Assembly: GCA_039817825.1 (NCBI GenBank)
Contig: JBCBVA010000163.1
Span: 1-6,223, forward strand
Reading direction: 5' to 3'
Length of the DNA: 6,223 bases
Source of the DNA: PCC-7336 sp039817825
GTDB lineage: Bacteria; Cyanobacteriota; Cyanobacteriia; Thermostichales; PCC-7336
A model generated the notes under the pieces. The model was not told where the DNA came from and ran no database searches. It was given only the letters and a program-made list of their open reading frames with translations. This document shows positions 1 to 5,974 of the stretch, piece by piece. The translations under genes and the position numbers were made by a program. The stretch's first letter is position 1; each line of letters begins with the position of its first letter.

Positions 1-183
1 TTTCATCAAAATCAAGTTTCAGTATTTAATCGAGGAGAATTGCGCGAAACCTACACTCTTCCAGGCCCTGAAATAGAAATAAATTCGGAAGGATGGGATG
101 GTAATGGATATTATTTCCCAGACTCTTGTGCTTGGACTATGGAAGAAATTTTTCAGCATCACTCTGAGCAGACAGATAGCTAA
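1..183 (+). CDS. C-terminal fragment of an unidentified protein (5' end outside window)
   Basis: Frame 1 is open from the first base to a TAA at 181-183, giving 60 residues with no start inside the window. The peptide has a balanced, protein-like composition: it begins FHQNQVSVFNRGEL, has an acidic middle (PGPEIEINSEGW) and ends in a segment rich in aromatic and acidic residues (YYFPDSCAWTMEEIF) followed by a polar tail. I do not recognise the family. The position and the VSVFNRGEL turn recall the C-termini of small cyanobacterial nuclease-like proteins such as Uma2, but no diagnostic motif is present. GC is about 39% by hand count, well below the neighbouring genes, which suggests an accessory or transferred gene. 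Its stop overlaps the stop of the convergent macro-domain gene (shared bases 180-183). A chance open frame is possible but less likely, given the neat convergent ending. Confidence 0.6.
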   Translation, partial: FHQNQVSVFNRGELRETYTLPGPEIEINSEGWDGNGYYFPDSCAWTMEEIFQHHSEQTDS

Positions 184-830
184 TACTGCAAACGGCGCGG
201 AGTATCCGTATAGAGACGTTGGTGACGTTCGCTGGCTTCTTCCCAAGATTGCGGCATTTCGTATTGGCCAAGCACAACGTCATTGATGGCGGTTCGAACT
301 TGATGGGCGCAGGTTCTGGAGGTGACTCGACCAACCCCCGTTCCCAATCCTGGAAACGCCACGGTGCGCACTGAATCGTAAATCGATTGCCCTTGCATTT
401 GGCCTGAAAAAAATGTGCCGTGTTTGATGAGTAACAAGGTGGCTCTAGCTGATAAATATGGGTTTGCTGATTCGTGTAAAAACATCGGCACTCGCATTGT
501 AGGAGCTGCGATTAAAAAGGGAATGCGATCGCTGCCAGTCTCAACAATCGTGGCGGCTCCTACCAACAATTCGCCGTGATGGTGATTAAAGATTTGGCGA
601 CGAACCTTGAGCTGAATATCGCTACCGAAATAATCCATATAAACGGCATCAATACCGCCATCCATAAATCCAAAACTATTGGCTGGACTGACTACCGCAT
701 CGCACTCGACATCCAGAATAGAACCGTGGTGGACAGTGACAAAATCGAGATCGTCGGCGATCTCTGTCCAGGCTTTAGCCAGAGAATTCTGTACCGCCGT
801 CAAAACAATTTGCATCTGCGAATCGTTCAA
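180..830 (-). CDS. Macro-domain (Appr-1''-p processing-like) protein
   Basis: This 216-residue protein is almost entirely one macro domain, a fold that binds ADP-ribose or related nucleotides and in some members hydrolyses them. The N-terminal strand and substrate region read HGSILDVECDAVVSPANSFG (about 35-54) followed by MDGGID (56-61), the typical adenosine- and ribose-side signature. The phosphate-binding loop is FPGLGTGVGR (159-168). The ending (PQSWEEA...RHQRLYTD) matches my memory of a widespread stand-alone bacterial macro-domain family of about this length. No signal peptide or membrane segment is visible, so it should be cytoplasmic. An in-frame TAA lies immediately before the TTG at 830, so the start is that TTG or the ATG at 815 (residue 6). 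Neither has a clear Shine-Dalgarno sequence. It lies 31 nt downstream of the cysteine-cluster gene on the same strand and is probably co-transcribed with it. The substrate is unknown. Confidence 0.9.
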   Translation of the reverse strand: MNDSQMQIVLTAVQNSLAKAWTEIADDLDFVTVHHGSILDVECDAVVSPANSFGFMDGGIDAVYMDYFGSDIQLKVRRQIFNHHHGELLVGAATIVETGSDRIPFLIAAPTMRVPMFLHESANPYLSARATLLLIKHGTFFSGQMQGQSIYDSVRTVAFPGLGTGVGRVTSRTCAHQVRTAINDVVLGQYEMPQSWEEASERHQRLYTDTPRRLQY

Positions 831-861
831 TTAGACTGCCAAAGTAACTGTAACTAGCCCC

Positions 862-1266
862 CTACACCGAAACAGCTTGCTCGAATCGCTGCATTTCTTC
901 GCTGTCGTTGCCGTAAATATCGCCAATATGCTCGTGACAGCAAGCGGCGGCAAACTCTGGCAAATCCTCCGCCTCAATCCCAAACATCTGTTGAAACGTC
1001 GGCACCGTCACCCGACAAAACGACGGACGATCGCTGTAAATCAAGCAATTGCGCTGCTGGCGATCGTAGTGAACGCACCAGCCATCCTCACCCACCAGGC
1101 TGAGGTAGAGCTCAAGCTGCTCGGCAGTCAAATACTCTTCCAGCTCATCGCGATCGCCCGGCTGCAAATAGCAACAGGCACCGCAACCGGCCACACAAGT
1201 CCACGACTTATCCCCAACTGCGTGACCCTTACGAAAATTTCGTCCCGACTGTTGCTCCTCTTTCAC
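862..1266 (-). CDS. YkgJ-family cysteine-cluster protein (CxxCxxCC type)
   Basis: This 134-residue protein carries the cysteine cluster of the YkgJ/UPF0153 family, thought to bind zinc or an Fe-S cluster. The N-terminal signature is C24-x3-C28-x2-C31-C32 (CVAGCGACC), followed by C64, C74 and C84 at regular ten-residue steps, and a final C109-C110. The segment DRPSFCRVTVPTF (79-91) around C84 is the typical RP-x-x-C core of the family. No membrane segment or export signal is seen. The start is GTG at 1266. A GGAG lies five bases upstream (1272-1275 on the minus strand), which supports it over internal starts. The family is common in cyanobacteria and plants but has no settled biochemical function. 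The gene is first in a probable two-gene unit with the macro-domain protein and is divergent from murC. Confidence 0.9.
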   Translation of the reverse strand: MKEEQQSGRNFRKGHAVGDKSWTCVAGCGACCYLQPGDRDELEEYLTAEQLELYLSLVGEDGWCVHYDRQQRNCLIYSDRPSFCRVTVPTFQQMFGIEAEDLPEFAAACCHEHIGDIYGNDSEEMQRFEQAVSV

Positions 1267-1381
1267 AATCGCTCCAAATCCACAAACTTTTCACTTTGTA
1301 CATTCACAATGGCAACGTGAGGGCGCTTCCTTTATGTATCAAGCTGCCCATCACCAATACCCCCATCGCTAACCAATAAAA

Positions 1382-1397
1382 ACCAATCGTGATCGGT
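1382..1397. promoter_or_regulatory. Imperfect 16-bp palindrome in the divergent YkgJ/murC region
   Basis: ACCAATCGTGATCGGT pairs at six of seven outer positions across its centre (one A/C mismatch and a G/T centre). It lies in the 216-246 bp control region between the two divergent genes, about 35 bp upstream of the likely murC -10 box. Two more ACCAAT copies lie at 1353-1358 and 1372-1377, that is, 19 and 10 bp steps. It could be a transcription-factor site. No family is assigned, and short imperfect palindromes arise by chance. Confidence 0.25.
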
Positions 1398-1431
1398 CTT
1401 GTATGAAGCACCCACCCCTGCTGAATCTTGA

Positions 1432-1437
1432 TATATT
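1432..1437 (+). promoter_or_regulatory. Candidate -10 box for murC
   Basis: TATATT matches the sigma-70-type -10 consensus at five of six positions and is the best such box upstream of murC. No convincing -35 lies 16-18 bp upstream, which is not rare in cyanobacterial promoters. Transcription would start near 1444, at the foot of the leader stem-loop, leaving about 70 nt of untranslated leader. Confidence 0.35.
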
Positions 1438-1442
1438 ACGCC

Positions 1443-1470
1443 TTAGATCCTTCGCTGTGAAAGGATTTAG
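1443..1470 (+). promoter_or_regulatory. Stem-loop in the murC leader
   Basis: TTAGATCCTT (1443-1452) pairs with AAGGATTTAG (1461-1470) to give a 10-bp stem with eight Watson-Crick and two G-U pairs and an 8-nt loop. There is no following U-tract, so it is not a normal intrinsic terminator. If the predicted promoter is right, it sits at the extreme 5' end of the murC mRNA and might protect the transcript. That role is inference. Confidence 0.35.
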
Positions 1471-1501
1471 CCCGGATCGTGTGTGGATTCGGAACTCGTG
1501 T

Positions 1502-1508
1502 GGAGAGG
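1502..1508 (+). promoter_or_regulatory. Shine-Dalgarno sequence fixing the murC start
   Basis: GGAGAGG lies four bases before the ATG at 1513 (seven from the GGAG core). This favours that ATG over the in-frame GTG at 1483, which has no ribosome-binding sequence before it. Confidence 0.8.
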
Positions 1509-1512
1509 TGAC

Positions 1513-2919
1513 ATGACAAATAGGCCCATCGCTGGTGGCCCGGACTACCACTTTATCGGAATTGGTGGCATCGGGATGTCAGCATTGGCGTTCATCTTGG
1601 CCAGCCAGGGGGAACGAGTATCCGGTTCAGACTTATCTGAAAACGCTTGCACCCAACGACTCGTCGATGCTGGAGTGCAGATTTATCGCGGGCATGCCGC
1701 CGGCAATATTGTGGGAAGTCCGCAAGTGGTGTGCTCCACAGCCATTAAGCCTGGAAACCCAGAACTAGACGCCGCCCGAGATCGCGGTTTGACCATCTGT
1801 CACCGCTCCGAAATTCTCGCCCACTTAATGAACCGTCGCCCCAGCATCGGCGTATCGGGAACCCACGGCAAAACCACCACCAGCAGCATGTTGGCCCATC
1901 TATTACTGCGAGGCGGGCTCGATCCCACCGCCGTCATTGGCGGAGAAGTCTCATCGTTGGGGGGCAACGCACGGGTGGGCAACGGTGAATATTTAGTCGC
2001 CGAAGCTGACGAGTCAGATGGCTCGTTGGTTAATCTCAAGCCCACCATCGGTATCATCACCAATATCGAGCTGGATCACACCGATCGCTACCAGACCCTG
2101 GATGGCGTCGTTGAAGTTTTCCAAACATTTGCCTCTCAATGCGGGCTGGTGGTGGGCTGTCTCGACTGTCCCACTCTCTCCGAGCGCATCCCCGTCGATA
2201 TCAGCTATAGCATCGCCGATCGCCCCGATGCCGACTATCACGCCCGCAACATTCGAGCCGTGAAGGGGGGGACGACCGCCGATATTTGGGAACGGGGTCA
2301 ACGATTGGGAGAGCTGAGACTGCAACTGTTAGGACACCACAATGTTTGTAATGCGCTAGCGGCGATCGCCGTGGCCCGCAAGCTAGGTGTGTCCTTTGCC
2401 AGCATCGCTGATGCCTTTGCAGACTTCGGCGGTGCCCGTCGTCGATTCGAATTGCGCGGCACGGTAGAAGGGGTGGAATTCATTGATGACTACGCCCACC
2501 ACCCCAGCGAAATTCAAGTCACACTAGAAGCAGCGAAGTCTCAAAATCGCCGGGTCGTTGCCATCTTCCAACCCCATCGCTACAGTCGCATCGCGTCATT
2601 ATTTGAAGACTTCTCGCGTTCGTTCGACAGTGCCGATGAAGTGGTGGTTGTGCCCACGTATTCAGCAGGCGAACCCCCCCTTCCCCACAATCAAGCTAAG
2701 TCGGCCGAAGCCCTTGCCGATCGCATCCGCCATCATTCCGGCAACCCCAATGTGGAGTATCAGCCCCAGTTGGATGCTTTGAGCGATCGCTTGCCCAACC
2801 GCCTGCGCCCCCGAGACTTAGTGGTATTTCTAGGGGCCGGAAACCTCAACCGCCAAATTCCATCCATTGTGGATGCCTATCGCAGTCACCTTCAGCAGTC
2901 AGCCGCCGTGGTGCAGTAA
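1513..2919 (+). CDS. murC: UDP-N-acetylmuramate--L-alanine ligase MurC
   Basis: MurC adds L-alanine to UDP-MurNAc using ATP in the cytoplasm, the first amino acid of the peptidoglycan stem peptide. The 468-residue product has the full Mur-ligase layout. A Rossmann-like UDP-binding domain starts with GIGGIGMS (16-23). The ATP P-loop is GTHGKTTT (116-123, catalytic Lys120). EADESDGS (164-171) and NIELDHTDRY (184-193) form the central domain. The HNVCNALA region is at about 276-283, and the C-terminal ligase domain holds DDYAHHPSEI (325-334) and FQPHRYSR (352-359). AHHP and HRYSR are MurC-specific, separating it from MurD, MurE and MurF. The in-frame GTG at 1483 would add ten residues, but the strong Shine-Dalgarno sequence favours ATG 1513. 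The gene is joined to murB by a one-base TAATG overlap. It contains a G7 run (2265-2271) and a C7 run (2674-2680), with the reading frame intact across both. Confidence 0.97.
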   Translation: MTNRPIAGGPDYHFIGIGGIGMSALAFILASQGERVSGSDLSENACTQRLVDAGVQIYRGHAAGNIVGSPQVVCSTAIKPGNPELDAARDRGLTICHRSEILAHLMNRRPSIGVSGTHGKTTTSSMLAHLLLRGGLDPTAVIGGEVSSLGGNARVGNGEYLVAEADESDGSLVNLKPTIGIITNIELDHTDRYQTLDGVVEVFQTFASQCGLVVGCLDCPTLSERIPVDISYSIADRPDADYHARNIRAVKGGTTADIWERGQRLGELRLQLLGHHNVCNALAAIAVARKLGVSFASIADAFADFGGARRRFELRGTVEGVEFIDDYAHHPSEIQVTLEAAKSQNRRVVAIFQPHRYSRIASLFEDFSRSFDSADEVVVVPTYSAGEPPLPHNQAKSAEALADRIRHHSGNPNVEYQPQLDALSDRLPNRLRPRDLVVFLGAGNLNRQIPSIVDAYRSHLQQSAAVVQ

Positions 2920-3875
2920 TGTCCACCTCTCTCTCCTCCTCTCATAGTTCCACTGTCCTTCCTCCCGCTTGCGTTCAATCTCACGTCAGTCTGGCCTCTT
3001 ACACCACCTTCCGAGTAGGGGGGGCCGCCGAATGGTTTTGCCTGCCAGAATCCGCTGACGATCTCCAGATGGCTTTGCAGTGGGCGGCGGATGTGGGGCT
3101 TGCTACCCAGTTCATTGGCTTGGGGTCAAACTTGCTGGTAAGCGATCGCGGTGTCCCCGGCCTGACCATCTGTACTCGCAAACTACGGGCTACGAAATTT
3201 TTTGACAACGGCCAATTTTGGGCGGCGGCGGGAGCGTCTGTCGTTAAGCTATCTCACGCTGTGGCCGATCGCGGTTGGAGCGGTTGGGAATGGGCGGTGG
3301 GGGTGCCCGGAACGGTAGGGGGCGCGGTCACCATGAATGCTGGAGCCCACGGCAGTTCGACTGCAGACTCGCTGGTCTCCGTGGAGATTCTTGACGAGCA
3401 GTTGCAGCATCGCACCCTCTATCCGGATGAGCTGAACTACGATTACCGCTACTCGATTTTGCAGGAGCGCAATTGGATTGTGACCGGGGCGACGTTTCAG
3501 TTACAGGAAGGCGATCGCGATCGCATCCGCCAGCAAACCCAAGCCTTTTGGCACAAGCGCCATTCCACCCAGCCCTACGACATGCCCAGTTGTGGCAGCG
3601 TATTCCGCAATCCCCATCCCAAAGCAGCGGGTTGGTTAATCGAGCAAACGGGACTCAAGGGCTACCAAATTGGCGGAGCACAGGTGGCCCAAAAGCACGC
3701 TAATTTCATCTTGAACAGCGATCGGGCTAGAGCTAGTGACATTCATCAACTGATTGCCCATGTTCGCCAACAGGTGTTCGATCGCTGGTCTATATGGCTG
3801 CATCCGGAAGTGCGAGTGTTGGGGGAATTCGAGGTGTCTGGAGACTGTGATACGTCGATGGCGATCGCCGACTAG
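2919..3875 (+). CDS. murB: UDP-N-acetylenolpyruvoylglucosamine reductase MurB
   Basis: MurB is a FAD enzyme that uses NADPH to reduce UDP-GlcNAc-enolpyruvate to UDP-MurNAc, the substrate of MurC encoded just upstream. The 318-residue protein has TTFRVGG (29-35), the FAD-pyrophosphate loop GLGSNLLV (67-74), the second FAD segment VGVPGTVGGAVTMNAGAHG (127-145), YRYS with the substrate Arg177, PSCGSVFRNP with the proton-donating Ser227, GGAQVAQKHANFI (252-264) and LHPEVRVLG with Glu297. These residues correspond to E. coli Arg159, Ser229 and Glu325. YRYS, the length and the lack of the extra E. coli insertions point to the type II form. The N-terminus is Ser/Thr-rich and not conserved. ATG 2919 overlaps the murC stop by one base (TAATG), suggesting translational coupling. 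No strong Shine-Dalgarno sequence precedes it. A G7 run is at 3018-3024. Confidence 0.97.
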   Translation: MSTSLSSSHSSTVLPPACVQSHVSLASYTTFRVGGAAEWFCLPESADDLQMALQWAADVGLATQFIGLGSNLLVSDRGVPGLTICTRKLRATKFFDNGQFWAAAGASVVKLSHAVADRGWSGWEWAVGVPGTVGGAVTMNAGAHGSSTADSLVSVEILDEQLQHRTLYPDELNYDYRYSILQERNWIVTGATFQLQEGDRDRIRQQTQAFWHKRHSTQPYDMPSCGSVFRNPHPKAAGWLIEQTGLKGYQIGGAQVAQKHANFILNSDRARASDIHQLIAHVRQQVFDRWSIWLHPEVRVLGEFEVSGDCDTSMAIAD

Positions 3876-4135
3876 CCACTATCTTTTGGTCGGCACTGCC
3901 TTGTCGATTGGCATTCCTCCCGTGTCGGAGCGTGTCTACTATCCAGATGCAGAGCCTGGGAGCGATTGACAGCTACACTACAGAGAGGGTCTTCAGATAG
4001 TTTGTCCCTTCCGACTCTGATGGCAGTCAGCTCAACGGATTGATATTCGGCTAGAGGCTCGGCCCCACCAAGCACTGCTTGCAATCATCGGGTGATTAGC
4101 GGCCCTAATTTTCGTTCAACCTCCCTTTCTAATTC
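3876..4135. other. Intergenic spacer between murB and map
   Basis: I find no convincing gene here. A perfect -35-like TTGACA occurs at 3966-3971, but no -10 box sits at the right distance. A 6-bp inverted repeat, GCCGAC/GTCGGC (3867-3872 and 3889-3894), spans the murB stop but has a long loop and no T-tract. A second one, ATTAG/CTAAT (4095-4099 and 4105-4109), precedes a short TTTT and is too weak to call a terminator. The map promoter must lie in this region but cannot be fixed. Confidence 0.5.
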
Positions 4136-4996
4136 ATGACCTTCTCCAACATCGGCAAGCAGATCGCCGCCCGGTCCCGCGATATCTCGCGTGGTATCTC
4201 CAGTACGGTACAAACGGGGTTAGAGAGCACGGCATCTAACAGCAAGCGAATGGTCATTTTATCCAAGCGAGAAATTGAAAAAATGCGCCGTGCCGGTCAG
4301 TTGGCCGCCCAGTTGCTGGATTATCTGGAGCCGATGGTACAGCCTGGGGTGACGACTCTGGAACTGAATGATGCCGCCGAATCCTGGACGTTGGAACGCG
4401 GTGCAACGAGTGCCCCGCTGGGCTATCACGGCTTTCCAAAATCCATCTGTACCAGCGTCAACGAAGTGGTGTGCCACGGCATCCCTAATGCCAAGCAAGT
4501 GCTCAGGGATGGCGACATTATCAATATCGATGTGACGCCGCTGCTGGATGGCTATCACGGAGATACTTCAAAAACCTTCTTTGTGGGACAGCCCTCCGAT
4601 CGCGCCAAGCAGCTAGTGGAAGTGACCGAGAAGTGCCTGTATTTAGGCATTGACGAAGTTGGTCCCGGCAACCGTATCGGCGACATTGGTGCGGCCATTC
4701 AGGAGTATGCCGAAGCCCAAGGATTTTCGGTGGTGCGAGATTTTGTCGGCCACGGCGTCAACAAGGTCTTCCACACCGAGCCGCAAGTGCCCCACTATGG
4801 CAAGCGCGGCACCGGCCCCAAAATGCGGGCGGGCATGACATTTACCATCGAGCCCATGATTAACGAGGGCAAGGCGGCCACTCGTGTGTTGCGGGACAAG
4901 TGGACAGCAGTAACGGTCGATCGCAAACTATCGGCTCAGTTCGAGCACACCCTACTGGTCACTGACGATGGTTGTGAGATTTTGACGAAGGTCTAG
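4136..4996 (+). CDS. map: Type I methionine aminopeptidase
   Basis: This enzyme removes the initiator methionine from nascent proteins and uses two metal ions. All five metal ligands are in place: Asp132 (NIDVT), Asp143 (HGDTSKTF), His206 (GHGVN), Glu239 (TIEPM) and Glu270 (QFEHT), matching E. coli Asp97, Asp108, His171, Glu204 and Glu235. The substrate histidines are His114 (VCHGIP) and His213 (VFHTEP). The catalytic domain starts at about residue 39 (MVILSKREIEKMR) and runs to the end. The N-terminal 38 residues are an extra, Ser/Thr/Arg/Lys-rich segment. An in-frame TAA lies two codons before ATG 4136, so the frame cannot extend further. Starting at the ATG at 4250 instead gives a 248-residue enzyme of normal family length. 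Neither start has a clear Shine-Dalgarno sequence. The gene converges on tetR with a 5-nt gap. Confidence 0.96.
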   Translation: MTFSNIGKQIAARSRDISRGISSTVQTGLESTASNSKRMVILSKREIEKMRRAGQLAAQLLDYLEPMVQPGVTTLELNDAAESWTLERGATSAPLGYHGFPKSICTSVNEVVCHGIPNAKQVLRDGDIINIDVTPLLDGYHGDTSKTFFVGQPSDRAKQLVEVTEKCLYLGIDEVGPGNRIGDIGAAIQEYAEAQGFSVVRDFVGHGVNKVFHTEPQVPHYGKRGTGPKMRAGMTFTIEPMINEGKAATRVLRDKWTAVTVDRKLSAQFEHTLLVTDDGCEILTKV

Positions 4997-5001
4997 CCCC
5001 A

Positions 5002-5622
5002 TCACGATCGCATTCCTGGTCCCAGAAACTTGACTAGCTGTTCGGTCGCAGCGCGAATATCTTCTGGTTTATTTCCCTTCAACACTGCATGGGGCTTGCC
5101 TGCTTCTGCCAGCACTCGAATCAACGTCATAATCACCAAATCGAACTTCCACTGCAGTTGCAAACGCGATTGCTCGGGAAGTATCCGTTGCAGCACGTCC
5201 AAAAATGCGTCGGTCACTTCCGCAAACTCTCGATCGGCCATGCTTTGGATGGGTTCCGGTTCGGTGCGGCACCGGCCCATAAACTGAGCCCGGATGAATT
5301 GAGAGTCACTATCCCGAGTCAAGACTTCCAAGCAAGGCTGTAGCAGCGCGGTCAAGATTGCCTCTACGGAGGGGGGGTGCGGACCCGCTTGCAGTTGAGC
5401 CAGCAATTCCAGCTCCTTCTCGACAATTGGACGGGCCAGTCTCTCAATAACGGAGCGGAACAGTTCTTCTTTTGACCCGAAATGGTAGTGAACGGCAGCC
5501 AGGTTAACCTCGGCCTCGTTTACAACACTGCGCAGCGTTGTTCCAGCAAAGCCTCGCTCGGCAAACAAGCGTTCTGCAACCGAGATGATTTGTTCTTTTG
5601 TTCCCGTAACTGGAGAAACCAC
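5002..5622 (-). CDS. TetR/AcrR-family transcriptional regulator, PsrA-like
   Basis: This 206-residue protein has a TetR N-terminal DNA-binding domain: helix 1 reads EQIISVAERLFAERGF (10-25) and the helix-turn-helix runs from about 28 to 48. The recognition helix VNLAAVHYHF (39-48) is followed by the usual GSKEELF. The rest (about 60-206) is an all-helical ligand-binding and dimerisation domain. The recognition helix and the pattern FIRAQFMGR...LDVLQRILPE resemble, from memory, regulators related to PsrA; this was not checked by search. The start is GTG at 5622. An in-frame TAA nine bases upstream rules out anything longer, and no other good start exists. The gene is divergent from the exported or anchored protein at 6035, with palindromic sites between them, so it likely represses that gene and perhaps itself. 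A C7 run in its coding strand (5371-5377) is a slippage-prone spot. Confidence 0.93.
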   Translation of the reverse strand: MVSPVTGTKEQIISVAERLFAERGFAGTTLRSVVNEAEVNLAAVHYHFGSKEELFRSVIERLARPIVEKELELLAQLQAGPHPPSVEAILTALLQPCLEVLTRDSDSQFIRAQFMGRCRTEPEPIQSMADREFAEVTDAFLDVLQRILPEQSRLQLQWKFDLVIMTLIRVLAEAGKPHAVLKGNKPEDIRAATEQLVKFLGPGMRS

Positions 5623-5650
5623 AGCGTCTTACTTCGCATTGAGCTGAATC

Positions 5651-5656
5651 AATATA
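5651..5656 (-). promoter_or_regulatory. Candidate -10 box for tetR
   Basis: On the minus strand this reads TATATT, five of six matches to the -10 consensus. It would start transcription about 20 nt before the GTG at 5622. It directly abuts the 19-bp inverted repeat at 5657-5675, which would occupy the -35/-10 spacer. No good -35 is visible. Confidence 0.4.
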
Positions 5657-5675
5657 GCAGTGACCACATCACTGC
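5657..5675. promoter_or_regulatory. Inverted repeat at the tetR promoter (possible operator)
   Basis: GCAGTGA-ccaca-TCACTGC is a perfect 7-bp inverted repeat with a 5-bp centre. It lies right beside the candidate tetR -10 box, where a bound protein would block or modulate RNA polymerase. Its sequence is unrelated to the AAACGTACGTTT sites, so a second regulator or a different binding mode is possible. Confidence 0.45.
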
Positions 5676-5694
5676 GGACATTTCAGCTATGTCC
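5676..5694. promoter_or_regulatory. Second inverted repeat upstream of tetR
   Basis: GGACAT-ttcagct-ATGTCC is a perfect 6-bp inverted repeat with a 7-bp centre. It begins at the base after the preceding repeat, so the two 19-bp palindromes are head-to-tail neighbours. It would lie near or upstream of the tetR -35 position. Binding function is inferred from symmetry and place only. Confidence 0.35.
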
Positions 5695-5851
5695 ACCCCT
5701 GACTGTGCTTAGAAAGCGTTGTCTTTACTGAAATGAAAAACGCCATGGTATTGGAGATTGAGCCAGTTCCAGGCGAGCACCAGTTCTGGACGATCGCGAT
5801 ATGGCAGCAGGGTAGAGCAGATATTGCATTTTCTTTATACGTGTGGTCTAC

Positions 5852-5857
5852 TATATT
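5852..5857 (+). promoter_or_regulatory. Candidate -10 box of the divergent + strand gene
   Basis: TATATT matches the -10 consensus at five of six positions and ends one base before the first AAACGTACGTTT palindrome. Transcription would begin inside that palindrome, a classic place for a repressor site. The leader would then be about 170 nt long. No good -35 is present at the standard spacing. Confidence 0.35.
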
Positions 5858-5858
5858 C

Positions 5859-5870
5859 AAACGTACGTTT
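5859..5870. promoter_or_regulatory. Palindromic operator O1 (AAACGTACGTTT)
   Basis: This is a perfect 12-bp palindrome. Symmetry continues outward after one mismatched pair as ATT/AAT, giving a 20-bp imperfect element (5855-5874). The size and form suit a TetR-family dimer. AAAC-N4-GTTT also fits the reported PsrA-type consensus as I remember it, in line with the PsrA-like look of the adjacent regulator. It directly follows a -10-like box. Confidence 0.7.
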
Positions 5871-5974
5871 TAATTTTCTCGAGATAGGGCCTCATTTGTC
5901 CACCTGATGGGGCGAATTTAGCAGTTAAAGGAAGTCTTCTTATGCGTTTATCGTAGCGTTCTCGATTTGATTTT

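Larger units (their letters stand above)
525..3868. repeat. HIP1 octamers (GCGATCGC), eight copies
   Basis: Exact GCGATCGC copies begin at 525, 1150, 2362, 2783, 3142, 3511, 3517 (overlapping the previous one) and 3861. This highly iterated palindrome is a known hallmark of many cyanobacterial genomes. All copies lie inside coding sequence. None is found from 3869 to the end, although shorter CGATCG cores continue. Confidence 0.92.

Noticed and set aside
19..334. Minus-strand frames under the left-end fragment and the macro-gene tail
   Set aside because: They overlap a better-supported reading frame on the other strand or in another frame and show no motifs.
1483..1512. GTG-initiated ten-residue extension of MurC
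   Set aside because: The ATG at 1513 has an excellent Shine-Dalgarno sequence. The extension contains that sequence and is not part of the MurC fold.
3867..3894. Inverted repeat GCCGAC/GTCGGC as a murB terminator
   Set aside because: The stem is only 6 bp with a 16-nt loop and no T-tract, and part of it is a HIP1-flanking sequence inside the coding region.
3872..4084. 70-codon minus-strand frame in the murB-map spacer
   Set aside because: It has a TTG start, no ribosome-binding sequence, no motif and low-complexity charged composition, and it overlaps the end of murB.
5733..5873. 46-codon + strand open frame starting MKNAMVLEIEP and ending inside operator O1
   Set aside because: It has no Shine-Dalgarno sequence and no recognisable motif, its last codons are the palindrome itself, and the opposite strand is also open for about 41 codons without a start (5709-5834). 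It is most likely chance, or at best a decayed gene.
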